The position numbers were made by a program, and so were the translations under genes. From contig CM048745.1 of the NCBI GenBank assembly GCA_026315105.1, forward strand, positions 757,221,006 through 757,285,005: a DNA stretch of 64,000 bases, written 5' to 3'. The notes below the pieces were generated by a model. That model was not told where the DNA came from and searched no databases. It saw nothing but the letters and a program-made list of their open reading frames with translations. Each line of letters starts with the position of its first letter. Within the stretch, counting starts at the first letter, position 1. The stretch is from Locusta migratoria. Lineage: Eukaryota; Arthropoda; Insecta; Orthoptera; Acrididae. Shown here piece by piece: positions 34,830 through 47,367 of this stretch.

Positions 34830-37800
34830 ATATCTTGCTGTGGTCTTCAGTCCAGAGACTGGTTTGATGCAGCTCTCCACCATATTATCTCCTGAACAAG
34901 CCTCTACATCACCTCATAAGAATGCCAACCCACACCTTTTTGGACCTGCTTACTGTATTCATCTCTCTGACTCCAAACGCTTTCCTCCAACATCAAAGTC
35001 ACGATTCTTTGATATCTTTTAGTCAAGTTCTGCCAGAAAATTCTTCTCTCTCCATGTCTGTTCATAACCTCCTCATCAGTTATGCAATTTACCCACAATG
35101 TCCAGCATTTATCATTTCAAAAGCTTCCATCCTCCTCTTGTCTGAAGAACTAGTTATTGTCCGTGTTTCACTCTGTATAAGGCAACACTCCACACAAATG
35201 CCTTCTTAAAATACTTCCTAACACTTAAATTAATATCCAATGTTAACAAATTTCTCTTTTACGGAAATGGTTTTCTTCACATTGCTAATCTGCATTTTAT
35301 GTCTGTACTGCGACCATCATAGGTTATTTTACTCCTCCAGTAATAAAACTTATCTACCACCTTTATTGCCTCGTTACACAATTCCTTCAGCATCATCTAA
35401 TTTTCTTAAACAACTATGTGTTACCCTTGTTTTGCTGCTGTTAATGTTCATCTTGTACCCTTTTTTCAATACACATTCTGTTCAACACTTTTCCAGGTCT
35501 TCTTCTGTCTCCGGCAGAATTACAAAATCATCAGGGAACTGCAAAGTTTTTATTTCTTCATCCTGAACTTTTAATTCCTTTTCCAAATTTCTCCTTACTT
35601 TCCTTCACTACTCGCTTAGTGTAGATTGAAAAACATTGGGGAAACACTACAACCCCTTCTCACTCCTTTCATGCCATACAACTCTTGTAACTGTTGTCTG
35701 GTTTCTGTACAAATTGAAATAAACTTCCGTTTCCTATACTTTATCCTTGCAGACTTCAGAATTTGAAAGAGTTGACTCCAATCAATATTATCAAAAGCTT
35801 TCTCAAAATCTGCAGTGGCTAGAAATGTAGGTTTGCCTTTCCTTAACCTGTCTTCTAAGATAGGTAGTAATGTACTGGCACATGTATTTCTACATTTCTC
35901 CTAATTTCAAACTGATCTCCCAATGCCAGTTTCTACCAGATTTTCTATTCCGTGTATATAATTTGTGCTATAATTTTGCAACCAGGACTTATTAAATTGA
36001 TGGTTCTATTATTTCCACTCCTGTCTGCAACTGATTTCCTTAGAATGTGTATTATTACATTTTTCTTAAATATGAACATGTGGCGTCTGTTCTGAGGGAA
36101 CAGATGTCGCTTCTGATCCTGCAGTTGTTATTCTTTCATATTCACAGAATATATGATATCAACTGCGAATGGGCAAAGCTGAAAACGTGTACCCAGCTGG
36201 GACCCATAACTGGGTCTCCCACTTCCTAGGTAGTTACGCTGACCACTACTACACCATTGGGAACACATTGATCACTGCACCTGCAAGGTCTACCTAAGCA
36301 CGCCCCCCCCCCCTCCCCATCAGACACAAATTCCCAGCCTTACCCTGCCAACAGTACTCAAACATTTATCTTAAATGTCTGGGGGGTATTTTACCTGTCT
36401 CATACATCTCCCACACAGAGTGAAATAGCATTGTCATGGCTGGCTCTCCCAGAGACTTCAGTAGCTCTGAGGGAATGTCATCTACTTCAGGGGCCTTGTT
36501 TCGACTTAGGTCTTTCAGTGCTCTGTCAAATTTTTCACTCTGTATCATATCTCCTATTTCATCTACTTCCTCTTCTGTTTCTACTATGTTGTCTCAGACC
36601 TCTGTATATTTTCTTTACAGCTTTTAACTTACCCTTCTTTGCTCGAAACTGGTTTACAATTTGAGTTCTTGATATTCATATGGCTGTTTTTCTTGTCTAC
36701 AAATGTCTCTCTTAGTTTCCTGAAGATGGTATATCTATTTTACCTAATTAGACATTCTACAATGGACTTGCATTTGTCCTCTAGTCACTTCTGCTTAGTG
36801 GTTTTGCACTTTCTGTCAATCTTATTTTTTATTCATCTGTTTTCCTTTTTATCTGCTTCATTTTTATGTCTTCTCCTTTCATCAATTAAACTCAATATTT
36901 CCTGTGATAACCTGGAATTTTTTCTCGGTCTTGTCCTACCTATTTGGTCTTCAGCTGCCTTAGCTATTGCATCTCTCAACACTACCTATTCAGTGTCTAC
37001 TGTGTTACACCTCCCTCCGCCCCCCCCCCCCCCCCAATTCTGTCAATTGTTGCCTAAAGCTCCATCTTAAACTCCTAAGAACCTCACGTTCCTTCAATGT
37101 ATCCAGGTCTCATCTCTTTAGTTTCCTACCTTTCTACAGTTTCAGTCTACAGTTCATAACCACTAAGAATATGGCCAGATTCTATATCTGCCCCTGGTTA
37201 TGTCAGAGTTCAAAACCTGGTTTCAAAATCTAGCCTATGTGTTTCCATTATCAAATCTATATGGTACCTTCCAGTGTATTCTAGTCTCTTTCATATATTT
37301 AACTTTATTTCGTTGTTCATAAACCATGTTTTTGTTATTATTAAATTATGTTTTGTGAAAAATTTTACCAGGCAGCTTTCTCTTTCATTTCTTTTCTTCA
37401 GTTCATATTCACCTACTATTTTTCCTTCCCTTCCTTTTCCTATTATTAAACTGCAGTTCCCTATTACCATGAAGTAACTCTCTCCATTAACTGTGTGAAT
37501 AATTTCCTTTATCTCCTCCTACATTTCTTCGATATCATCATCAGTCAGCTAGTTGGCATAGAAACTTGTACTGCTGTGGTGGGTGTTGGCTTTTTATTTA
37601 TCTCAGCTACAATAGTGTGGTCATTCTGCTGTTTATAGTAGTTTGCCTGAATTCAAATTTTATTATTCATTATTAGACCTATTCATGATTTTCCCCCCAA
37701 CTAATTTTGTATTTATAATTGTGTACTTACATAATGAGAAATCATATTCTTCATTTCAGCAAACTTCACCTATCCTCTTTTGTTTTAATTCTTTTGTTTT

Positions 37801-38245
37801 ATAATCTCTCTACCCGGTTAAGGGATCTGAAATTCTACTCTCTGACCTGTAGAATGCCAGTGTTGTTGTCCTGATGACGACATTCTACTGAGAAGTCCCT
37901 GCCCAGAGATCCAAATGGTGCACTATTTTACCAGAAACAATAATATATTCATACAATAGAGCTGTATGTCCTCAAGAAAGGTAATGACAGTAGTTTTCCC
38001 TTGCTTTCAGCTGTTCACAATAACTGTATGGCAAATCAACATTAGTTGAGGTTAAAAGGCCAGCTGAATCAATTAATCAGACTGTTGCCCCTGCAACTAC
38101 TGAAGAAGCTGTTGCCCCTTTTCAGGAACAACGCATTTGTCTGGTCTCTCCACAGATACCTCTCCATAATGGTTACACCTACATTAAGGCTATCTGCTAC
38201 TGCTCCACCTCGACAATATCTGTGGTTCATGGAGTAGATATTTTG
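34830..38245 (-). mobile_element. RTE-type LINE, almost full length, with a SINE inserted
   Basis: Reading the minus strand, 38245-37870 is the 5' untranslated region. 37870-37100 has a decayed endonuclease (DDDIEEMYEEIKEII, YFMVIGN). 36548-36366 encodes ALKDLSRNKAPEVDDIPSELL, and 35950-35300 has KPTFLATADFEKAFD (motif A) and PDDFVILPETEEDLE, where the usual ADD motif has become PDD. 34860-34840 ends with CTCTGGACTGAAGACCACAG, the typical 3' end of this family. Stops are numerous. It lies in intron 4 of Atg7 in the same orientation as the gene. Confidence 0.82.
36170..36335 (-). repeat. tRNA-derived SINE insertion within the RTE copy
   Basis: The reverse complement reads GGTGTAGTAGTGGTCAGCG, CCTAGGAAGTGGGAGACCCA and GTTATGGGTCCC, an A-box, anticodon-arm and B-box series. 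It interrupts the reverse transcriptase of the 34830-38245 element. An 11-base C run lies at 36303-36313. Confidence 0.6.
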
Positions 38246-38887
38246 CATACAGTCACAAGTTTATATTAGTTATTTAACAATATATTTGAGTCATTCAGTT
38301 CTTGAAATTCAGAAATTGCCCATACATTTATTTATATTCCTTACCAAATACTTATTTTGTAATGAAGCTTACTGAAACTATAAACTAGTCTGTGGCACAA
38401 CTGCAAATGTGTTCACAAAGAACTTATTCCTCAAATAATTATACTGGCCTATTTATGTTTCCTATTGTGTCTTAAATTATGAAGAACTGAGTTTAATACA
38501 AAGTTATTACTATTTCTCACTGAATGATATTGTACTATCAAAAAATGTTAGTTGAAGAATAAATGAGCTCCATTTAAAATACATCAGTCAGCATTGAGGT
38601 CAAACATTATATTTAGAACAAACTAAGTGAAAGAGAATAATATGATTCTACTGACTGAAACTAATTTTTGCTAAACAAGCTACTAATAACTGAGCAGTTC
38701 TATATTCAAATTCATCTGTAGCCTACATTAGAAAAACAGTTACTTTTTATTTTATTTTGGTAAAAACATTAGGTATCACAATATAATCAAGAAGAGACTA
38801 AAATTCAGCTCTTGTGACATCTTTAAAGGATAATATATGCCTACAGTAATGGAAAACTGAATTTAGGCAAATTGTTAGATAACATAC
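38246..38887. other. Intron 4 of Atg7 close to exon 4, nothing recognised
   Basis: AT-rich DNA without repeats or frames of note. Confidence 0.4.
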
Positions 38888-39141
38888 CAGTGGTAGAGGA
38901 CAAGTGCCAATAGGTTCCGTAATGGCCAGCCAGGATTAGCAGGTAATACTGATGGATCAGCAAACCCAAGATATAAGCTATTTGTTATATTATTTTCATT
39001 TTCTTGATGAGGTCTTTGATTCAGAAGATTGATGTCACATAGTGGACGTATGAAAACGTTACCACTTTGTACTTGCACTAAGAAAAATGGACGTTGTTTC
39101 CAGTCTTTAATATTTGTGTAGGCATCCAGAAGTTGTTGCAT
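38888..39141 (-). CDS. Atg7: Atg7 coding exon 4 (residues 172-255)
   Basis: The exon carries FFLVQVQSGNVFIRPL, a variable Asn-rich loop, then LGFADPSVLPANPGWPLRNLLALVL. The PGWPLRN motif (about residues 241-247) is diagnostic for ATG7. It starts at a CACATTAG acceptor in phase 0 and ends at a GTATGT donor two bases into codon 256. The first codon is an ATG only by coincidence; it is internal. With exon 5 the split codon reads Cys where the human protein has Trp, the one junction residue that is not conserved, but the frame continues correctly. Confidence 0.92.
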
Positions 39142-42080
39142 CTAATGTGAGAGAAATAACAAGCATGTCAGTTCAAGTTCTCAATGTACATACATATTAA
39201 ATTGTAATAATGAAGTCAGTTTGAAATTTGAAAGAATTGGTTACATTATTTTTGACAACTTCTGTGCCTGTATCAGAAGTAAAATACTGCCTGTTGAAAG
39301 TTTACAAGATATAGTCCAGCCAAGATAGCTGACACTGTTCCCACCAATTATCTATTAGTGACGCAAAGTGAATGATTCAAAACTTTTACCCGTTATGGAG
39401 TGAGTACCTTAGTGAGTGTTCACCCTCTCCCTGTGCTTTCCCCCCCCCCCCCCCCTCTCCTTTCTTTCCCATCTTCAGAAAAAAATATTTTTCAATTTAC
39501 CTATGATTAATGTGCATCAACAAAAAGTTGTAATACAACCTCCAGTTTCACCCGTGATGAATCAGTGTTGTAATTCTTTTTAATGAAGATTTTTAAACAA
39601 TGTACTTACGTGCCACAGTTGCTATATTACTTATAACATTTCTGTCAACTGCTGTACCAAGATAGCATGCTTCCTATTGTTACACAGAGAGCTGTTGTGC
39701 TTAATGACTACTCTAGTTGACAAAAGTGTTCCCACATGACCAGACAGGCACATGGGGAACCCTAAACAACAAAACTTTGATAATATTAATCTACAATCTT
39801 CCGCAATAATTACAAACTTGGTGAAACCATTTTGGAAGGTTGAATTTGACAGTGCTGTCATGAGAACAAACAGGTTTCCAGTCACGAGAACTATCAAATG
39901 TTCATAGGAACAAAACTTATAATAATTCAGCCCAGACCTGCTCTCTTATTACAGGAATGATGTAACAACCTGATATAGGAATCCATTATTTTAGACAGAG
40001 TGTTTTATTTTTTTATAATCACTTGTATTAGTACAGAGTCAGTACTTTAATTTTGTGAAGAATTAGTAGTAGTATTTACTTATTTTTTGTAGATGGTAAA
40101 AATGTCTCTTGTGATGCAGAAGTACTTGAAAATGGTGACATAGCTTCACTGAAACTACTTATACAAAATAAAGAAATATTAATTAATTTTGTGCTGCCGG
40201 TGGAGAGAGCTCAACACAGGAAAGTAGGATGCACACGTGTGCGGTTACGGAGTCTGAGGTGACCAGCCAGTTGGACAGCAGAAATTAGAAACGCTAAGCT
40301 AGATTAGTACAAGATATATATTTGATAGAAATATTACAAACTTAATTTCATTGCTGTAGACTATTGGAATGCAGATACATAGTTTATCAAGGTATAAGCC
40401 TGCTTACTGACGAGAGTCTTATCTAGTGCCGGTCCTATTTCCAAGTGGGCGATACAGTTCGGTGGTGGCCGCGAGCAGGGTTGCAGCAGAGGGCACTTGC
40501 TGCTGATGTCTTAAGAACGCTGCGCCTTCCTTGCATGGCAAAGGTACGTGGTGTGCACTTCAGACTTATGCAACACCACACATAAGTACAATGTTCAAAT
40601 GTCTTCAATAAATAAATAACAAAAAATCCTTTCCAGTCACACTCCTCATAGACAATGTCTGATGTTACAAAGTGTTATATTGTTTGACAAAATAGTGGCT
40701 TAGCATTTTTGAATTGGACAGTATTTTACATGGCTGCTTGTATTATTTAGTGGTATTTTTTGTGTTAGATGTTTATATTTTGAAATTGTTTCTTAGAGTG
40801 TCTTTTGACATTTGACATTGTGTGAAGTTGCGTTTGAAAGAGTTTGTACCTATTCACTAGTTAGTTACACTGACTTTACATATAGCAGGTGATGAATATA
40901 TGAGCAATATTATTATTGCCATGTATTTTAGTAGATGGAAATTTAATCTTATTTTTGTCAGTAATGGATCTGACAAAGCTGCAAGGCTATAATTGCTTGT
41001 AGCAGTGGTCAAAGATAAGGCGCCTGTGATCAAGTTCTTACAGTTGTTTAGTCCGACTGTGGAGAGTTTAGTTACCCTGTGTGCATGTGTGTGTTAGTTT
41101 TGTTGTGATATGTATGGTATATGTGTGTCTATTTATATTTGAGTGTATTGTAGAAGGTGCTCAAGTATTCACAAAGTTTGAGGTTTTTCTTGTTAATGTT
41201 TGGTGACTGTCGGATTATGGTTGATGTAGTGAATATTCGAGTACCAATGTTGAGTAGGTTATGTTTGTGGTATTAGTTATATACGGTAAGTCAGTTTTGG
41301 TTTGATAAAGTGTGGATTTTGTTTTAAGGGGGGGGGGGGGTATGTGAGGGTTTTGGATAATGGATTTGACAATTGAGAGTGTTTATTTTTTGTACTAAGG
41401 ACTTTGTTCTAGTTGCCTTATAGGTCAACTGAGATCTTTGTCCTCAGGTTTTGGTGTTATTTATGGGTTTACACTGTGAAGGCCTTTGTAAGAGATTGTG
41501 AAACTTGCAGTATCTAGTTTTGGAAATTGTAAGTAACTGGTGTCTAGTGGTTCATTTGTGTTTTACAGGTCAAGTTAATTTGTTGAATTCAGACTCCAGT
41601 ATTGGTAGTTTTTGGTTGTATTGAATGTTAAGATTTTCGTGTGAACCACTTTTTGATTACAATTTGGTGTCATTATCATTAGCATATATTTAGTTTGCCC
41701 CCCCCCCCCCCCCAAAAAAAAACTCCCATTTCCAACAATTGTCCTGTTAGTTTCATTTATTGCTGGAGTGAAAATGGTGTATTTATGCCACTCCTCCTGA
41801 ATATGATTCCAGTACATTACCTGATACAGACTAAAAAACTGTGATGGAAGTTCAGCATGATTTTTTCACAGATAGAAGTAGACTACTTTACACTGATTAA
41901 CAAGGGTAGTTCACATGTTCCACACATTTTTATTACATGGGGAACAGATTGATACATATTGTCACTATACGCTTTTTTCAGAAACGTCTGCTTGAAACAC
42001 TGAAAGGAGTGCTATCAATCAAAAGAGGTAAGTTTTATTATGAACTTATTTATCACTGTTATGCATACGCACTAACTGAT
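39142..42080. other. Intron 3 of Atg7, unassigned, with long C/G runs
   Basis: Homopolymer runs occur at 39440-39455 (C), 41328-41340 (G) and 41698-41713 (C, followed by nine A). 40195-40560 is richer in G+C and may be an old solo LTR or similar, but no partner copy is present. No coding motif is seen. Confidence 0.4.
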
Positions 42081-42275
42081 TAGTATGTTCAAATGTTTGT
42101 ATAGCTTATGGGACTTAACTATGGAGCCATCAGTCCCTAAACTTAAAAAATACTTATGAACTAGCTAACACTAAGGACGGCACAAATATCCATGCTCGAG
42201 AGGGGATTCGAACCCCCGACCGTAGTGACCGTGCAGACCATGGCTGAAGCGCCTCAGTTCCCTCGGCCGGCTGCA
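42081..42275 (-). repeat. SINE of the common orthopteran type (full copy)
   Basis: In reverse complement it runs from CAGCCGGCCGAGGGAACTGA through GTTCGAATCCCC (B box), GGATATTTGTGCCGT and AGTTAAGTCCCATAAGCTA to CAAACATTTGAAC. This layout (GGCCG head, GGGTTCGAAT, GACTGATG, AAGTCCCATA, CATTTGAAC) is the abundant SINE I know from grasshopper sequences. Copies on the plus strand are at 53458-53520 (head only) and 53675-53870. Confidence 0.82.
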
Positions 42276-42424
42276 GTGAATTGTGGACGGGAGGAGTGGG
42301 GAAGGGAGGGGAGAGGGGATAGGAAGGTTACATCATGGTGATGGGGATGGGTTAGATGGGAATAACGAGATGCAGCTTAGGAACAGAGTGGGGAGGCGGG
42401 TGAGGAGAGAAAATACATACATAC

Positions 42425-42780
42425 ATCTTATACTCAGAGTGAAATAGAATTGTCATGGCTGGCTCTCCCAGAGACTTCAATATGTCGTCTACTTCAGTGG
42501 CTTTGTTTCGACTTATGTCTTTCAGTGCTCTGTCAAATTCTTCTCTCCGTATCTTATCTCGTATTTCATTTTCATCTACTTCCTCTTCTGTTTCTACTAT
42601 ATTGTCTCAAAGTTCATTTCCTCTCTAGACCCCTGTATATTTTCTTTACAGCTCGTAAATTACCCTTCTTTGCTCGGAACTGGTTTTCAATTTGAGTTCT
42701 TGATATTCATATGGCTGTTTTTCTTGTATCCAAATGTCTCTCTTAGTTTCCTGCAGATGGTATATCTATTTCATCTAATT
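42425..42780 (-). mobile_element. RTE LINE fragment
   Basis: It parallels 36415-36745 of the longer RTE copy (TCATGGCTGGCTCTCCCAGA, TTTGTTTCGACTTA, TATCTCGTATTTCATTTTC), covering the start of the reverse transcriptase. The foldback element at 42784 interrupts it directly after CTATTTCATCTAATT, the point corresponding to about 36750. Confidence 0.8.
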
Positions 42781-42783
42781 AAT

Positions 42784-42990
42784 AATATAGTAAGGACAGT
42801 TTACAACTCACTGCAAAGATGTGATGACGAGCTGTGACAGGCACATACAAAAGACACACACATGTATGACTGCGTTGTGTGCCTGTGTGTGTGATTCCCG
42901 ATAGCTGAAAGTGTTATATGTGTGTGTATGTGCCTGTCGCAGCTCATCGCCACATCTTTGTAGTGAGTTGTAAAATGTCCTTACTATATT
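42784..42990. mobile_element. Foldback element, long form (same family as 7375-7494)
   Basis: AATATAGTAAGGACA at 42784 pairs with TGTCCTTACTATATT at 42976-42990, and the arms contain ACAACTCACTGCAAAGATG and the matching CATCTTTGTAGTGAGTTGTA. The loop holds a GT-rich insert missing from the short form. The right flank ATTAATTCGAAACCTGGACT matches that at 7494. Confidence 0.8.
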
Positions 42991-43663
42991 ATTAATTCGA
43001 AACCTGGACTTTCCATTATTACATATATTACTAGCAGTCTTGTACATGAGGTGAATAGGTCGCTCATGAAAGTCACTTAGCTTTCATGTGACCTTTTCAT
43101 GTTCTGTTTAGCTTAAGTACATGACTGTAAGTAAGTTACAACTTGTCTGATATGCATCATTAACCGTCATGGGTGAATGACATATCAAAATAAGAATGAG
43201 GCCTTGGCAAGACTAGATTGTGTTATCATAGAAACAGTTTGCATATAGGCCTGCGATAGCTACAGCATTGTATATTGTAGGAACCGGTATCAATTCAGAT
43301 TTTTCATTGCAGAAGTTAATAATGTGTGAAGATTTCCATTCAAGACAATCACCTAAAAGCAAATGATTTAACTTTAACTTTATTGTATAAAACATGTGTT
43401 CCATGCATTACAATATGTCATATTTTGCATATATTTGTCACAATGGATTAAGGTCAGGTAAATAAAGTAAAATAAAAAATCATGCCATGCAGTAAAACAA
43501 AACATGCAGTATTACATATAATGTTAGCTCATACAAAAAAAGCAGAAATTAAAAATGGATATAATACACCTAAAAATCATTCCAAGATCAAAAGATTAAA
43601 AGCTATTTGAGGTATAGACATACCTTAAAACATTACATGTAAAAAAATCAGATAGAAAAGAGA

Positions 43664-44249
43664 ATACAGTCCACTATAAAAATGAGGTAACATGCACCTC
43701 AGTGTAAAAATGATAGCTAAAAATGCTGTGATATATCATGCCAAGCCTTAAAACAGTACTAGAAAGAAGACAAGTAAAATAAAATTACATACAGTACTAA
43801 ATTTGCCTACATACATTGTGTCTGATTTAAAAGCGAATCAAAGTAACATACACAATAATATATGGCAAAATATATACCCATACACTCACACACTTATATA
43901 CATATACTATAAAATAGTTATGCCGTACAACAAAATAATACATAAGGGAATCTTTGATGTACAAGTTATTGGTGGTCATCTAGACTGTAATGGCACTTTG
44001 ATTAAGCCATTTCTTGAATTTACTTTAGGGGGGGGGGGGGGGAAATGCAGTCCAATATAAGATGAAGTAACATGCGTCTCGGTGTAAAAATGAAAGCTAA
44101 AAATGTGGTGATATATCATGCCAAGCCTTAAAACAGTAGTAGAGAGAAGACAAGCAAAATAAAATTACATACTAAATTTGCCTACATACATTGCGTCTGA
44201 TTTAAAAAAGGAAACAAAATAACATACACAATAATATAAGGCAAAATAT

Positions 44250-44316
<67 letters not shown>

Positions 44317-44425
44317 CATATAGTATAAAATAGTCATGTCATACAACAAAACAATACATGTGGTAATCTTTTTTGTATAAGTTATTAGAGGACATCTAGA
44401 TTGTAAGGGCATTTAGATATAAGCC
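43664..44425. repeat. 381-bp tandem duplication in the LINE 3' region
   Basis: GATATATCATGCCAAGCCTT, GCCTACATACATTG, AACATACACAATAATATA and a GTTATT..ACATCTAGA..TGTAA..GGCA block occur in both units at a spacing of about 381. The first unit has a short imperfect CA-like stretch; the second has a long pure (CA)n at the same place (44252-44312). A 15-base G run (44028-44042) sits at the boundary. Confidence 0.82.
44252..44312. repeat. (CA)n microsatellite, about 61 bp
   Basis: Uninterrupted CA dinucleotides within the second unit of the 381-bp tandem duplication. Confidence 0.97.
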
Positions 44426-45097
44426 AGTTCTTGAGTTTACTTTTAAATTTAGATCCTTGTCATTCCTTCAAGTAGCTAGGTAATTTATTATAAAGGATAG
44501 CTCGTTCCACATATGGGCTATTTTTAGTTCTGGAAAAGTTTCTTCGTATTCTAAAACGATTATGCTTTTGTCTTGTGTTATATTCATGTATTTGATCATT
44601 GACATGTGTATATTTGTGGTCCTCTTTTACCACTATGACAACCTGGTAACCATATAGTGCATATAAAGTGAGCAGCTCATAGTCAATAAATAAGTTTTTA
44701 CAAGATGATCTTGCATCCGCCTTGGCCACAAGTCTGACTGCTCTTTTCAGTATCAAGAAAGCTCTGTTTATGTAGCATTGGTAGGTACCTCCCCACAGTA
44801 ATAAGCCATATGCCATGTAGGGGTAAATAACTCCATAATAAACAATGCTTAAAGTGTGCGAGTCCAGATAATGTGAAAGACATCTTAACAGATAAGTGCC
44901 ACTTAACATCTTGGAGCATACACAATCAATATGCTTCTGCCATACAAAGTTTTTATCAAAAAACATACCTAAAAATTTACAAAAGTCATTACTTTAAAAA
45001 ATTATAGTATTCTTTACAACAGATATAGCAGGAACATGGTTTCCTATGCCAAAATCACCAACTCAGTTTTGCTCATGTTAACATTGAAATCAATTTC

Positions 45098-45132
<35 letters not shown>

Positions 45133-45151
45133 CATGCAACCTTGACAAAGT

Positions 45152-45212
45152 CTGTTGTTGTTTTTGTTTGGATGTTTTAGGGGGACAAAATTATGGAGGT
45201 CATCAGTCCCCC
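45152..45212. repeat. Short SINE-tail insertion with 7-bp target duplication
   Basis: ACAAAGT lies at 45145-45151 and 45213-45219. Between them is a T-rich string followed by GGGGGACAAAATTATGGAGG and TCATCAGTCCC, the body of a SINE family of this kind of genome. It interrupts the reverse transcriptase region of the surrounding LINE. Confidence 0.6.
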
Positions 45213-46460
45213 ACAAAGTTTGTAATAACTGCCTTTAATCCTAGGTTACGATTTGCCCAACACAGCCCTGAAGTGTCGTCTGCATACATTCTGGTGGAAA
45301 CATTCCAAACAGATGGGAATGCATTAACATAATAAATATAGAGATGGGGACCAAGATGGGAACCTTGAACTCCAGAACCAACCATACGTTTACCCGATTG
45401 CACCCCCCTCAAAGTCTTTCCATCGTAAAATTGAATTTCTGTGCACTGGATTTTATTTTTTAGAAAGGAATGAATAAGTCTTAATATCCATCCAGGTACA
45501 TCATATGCCATTAGTTTGTGCAAAAAAAATTGCGTGGTTAACACGGTCAAAGGCCTTAGATAAATCAAGAAACAGACCAGCCACCTTACAACCAGAATCA
45601 AGCTTGTCCAGAGCATCATGGACAAAATCCACAGCAGCAGATATTGTGCTCCTGCCTTGCCGAAAGCCATGTTGGAAATCAGCCAAAAGTCCTCTAGTGG
45701 TAAAATGATCATCAAGTTTAAGGACAAGAAATTTCTCTATTAATTTACTAAAAACTGATGTAAGTGATATCGGTCTAAAATTTTGAACATTGGTTCTGGG
45801 TCCCTTTTTATAGATAGGTTTCACAATAGTAAATTTAAGGAGATCTGGGAATATTCCACTTGTAAAGACCAACTGGATAAGATGGGTTAGAATGGGAGCC
45901 AATTCTAATTTACATTGCTTTAAGAGTTTGGGAGAAAAATTGTCCCATCCTGATGATTTATTCTTAAGTTTATCAATGGCTTCAATAACATTTCTAGTAG
46001 TAATTTTAAGTGGTATACCCCAGTCAACCAGACTAAAGTCTGTATCATTATGTAAAGTTTGTCCTGGTACGATTGGGTCATTTTTTACCAAGTCAACAAA
46101 ATATTAAATTTCTCACTGATATTATGAGGGTCATCAATGATCTCTTCATTTATTATTAAAGATACATTTTCTTTTTTCATACTTGCACTATGTTGACCTC
46201 TAATATTCTTAACAAATGCCCAAGAACTCTTAGACACATTGTCAGATGTTGCTATCTTAGATTTTATACGTTGAGCTTTAGCTTTTTTTAACCTCCTTAC
46301 AAAATAGTAATTTATATCTCTTGTATCTTTCTTTGTACAATTCATTACCAGTATATACAAGAAGATCATACATGTTAAGCATTTCTGAACGTAGTTCGAG
46401 TGCATGAGCATCCAATAAGACCTTTCCAATTTTACTATCATTTATTTTATTTTGTTTGTA

Positions 46461-46497
<37 letters not shown>

Positions 46498-47367
46498 GGT
46501 CAATTCGTATCCAGGTGCCATATGAGATATTGAAAAAGGCCTGCCATTAGTTGTTCACCTGTTCACTACAAAAAACAAGGTCCCAATTTTCAGTGGCTAA
46601 ACTATGCTTCAAAAGTTCAACATTTCTATCGGTGAATTTTCTCTTAAATTCCACCAATCGGAACCAGTTCTGTGACAGTAGATTATTGAAATCTATTAAC
46701 TGTGCAAAGTTATCAGCTAAAAAACCATTTACCTCAAAATCTATATCAGTAATTACATGGTCAACGGATGAGGAGCTATTATGTGTCATTCTGGTTGGTA
46801 TATGGCCTAGACAGTCAGTTAACCCGTAAGATGCAATAAGGTCCAAAAATTTTGTCCTATCACTGTTCTCTTTTAGTGTGTCTACATTAAGAACACCTAA
46901 AACACATACATGAGCATTTTCCTTTTCATAAATATTATTTAAAACAGGTTCAAAGTTGTCATTAAAAACAGGGAAGGAACCATTTGGGGATCTATATATC
47001 CTCAGAATAAAAAGTACAAATTTGCCAACTGTTAACTTCAGCATAGCAATTTCAAAATCCAGATCTACACCATAGTTATTCACCCAACAAATTTGTGGGG
47101 TAAATCTTACCAGGGTGTCTCTCACATAGACAGCAACTCCGCCACCTTTATGAGCAGCTCTACAATAAAATGAAATCAAAGTATAATTCATAAACTTAAA
47201 AAGATTTAAATCATGCACACCTTGTTGATGCTCAGTTAGTACAAAACAGTCAGGAAGGAAATCAATGACAAATTGTTCAACATAATCGAACTTAATGCCA
47301 CGACCTTCAACATTTCGGTGTAAAAAACATAGGTTAGTTTTATGCTTTTCTTTCGGATTACAGCTGT

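Noticed and set aside
38024..38268. 81-codon plus-strand open frame with conserved-looking sequence
   Set aside because: The stretch matches the 5' untranslated region I know from orthopteran RTE LINEs and lies directly upstream of the minus-strand RTE copy, so it is not a gene.
39631..39897. 88-codon minus frame as a possible gene
   Set aside because: No motif, no splice or neighbour support, and similar lengths occur by chance in this DNA.
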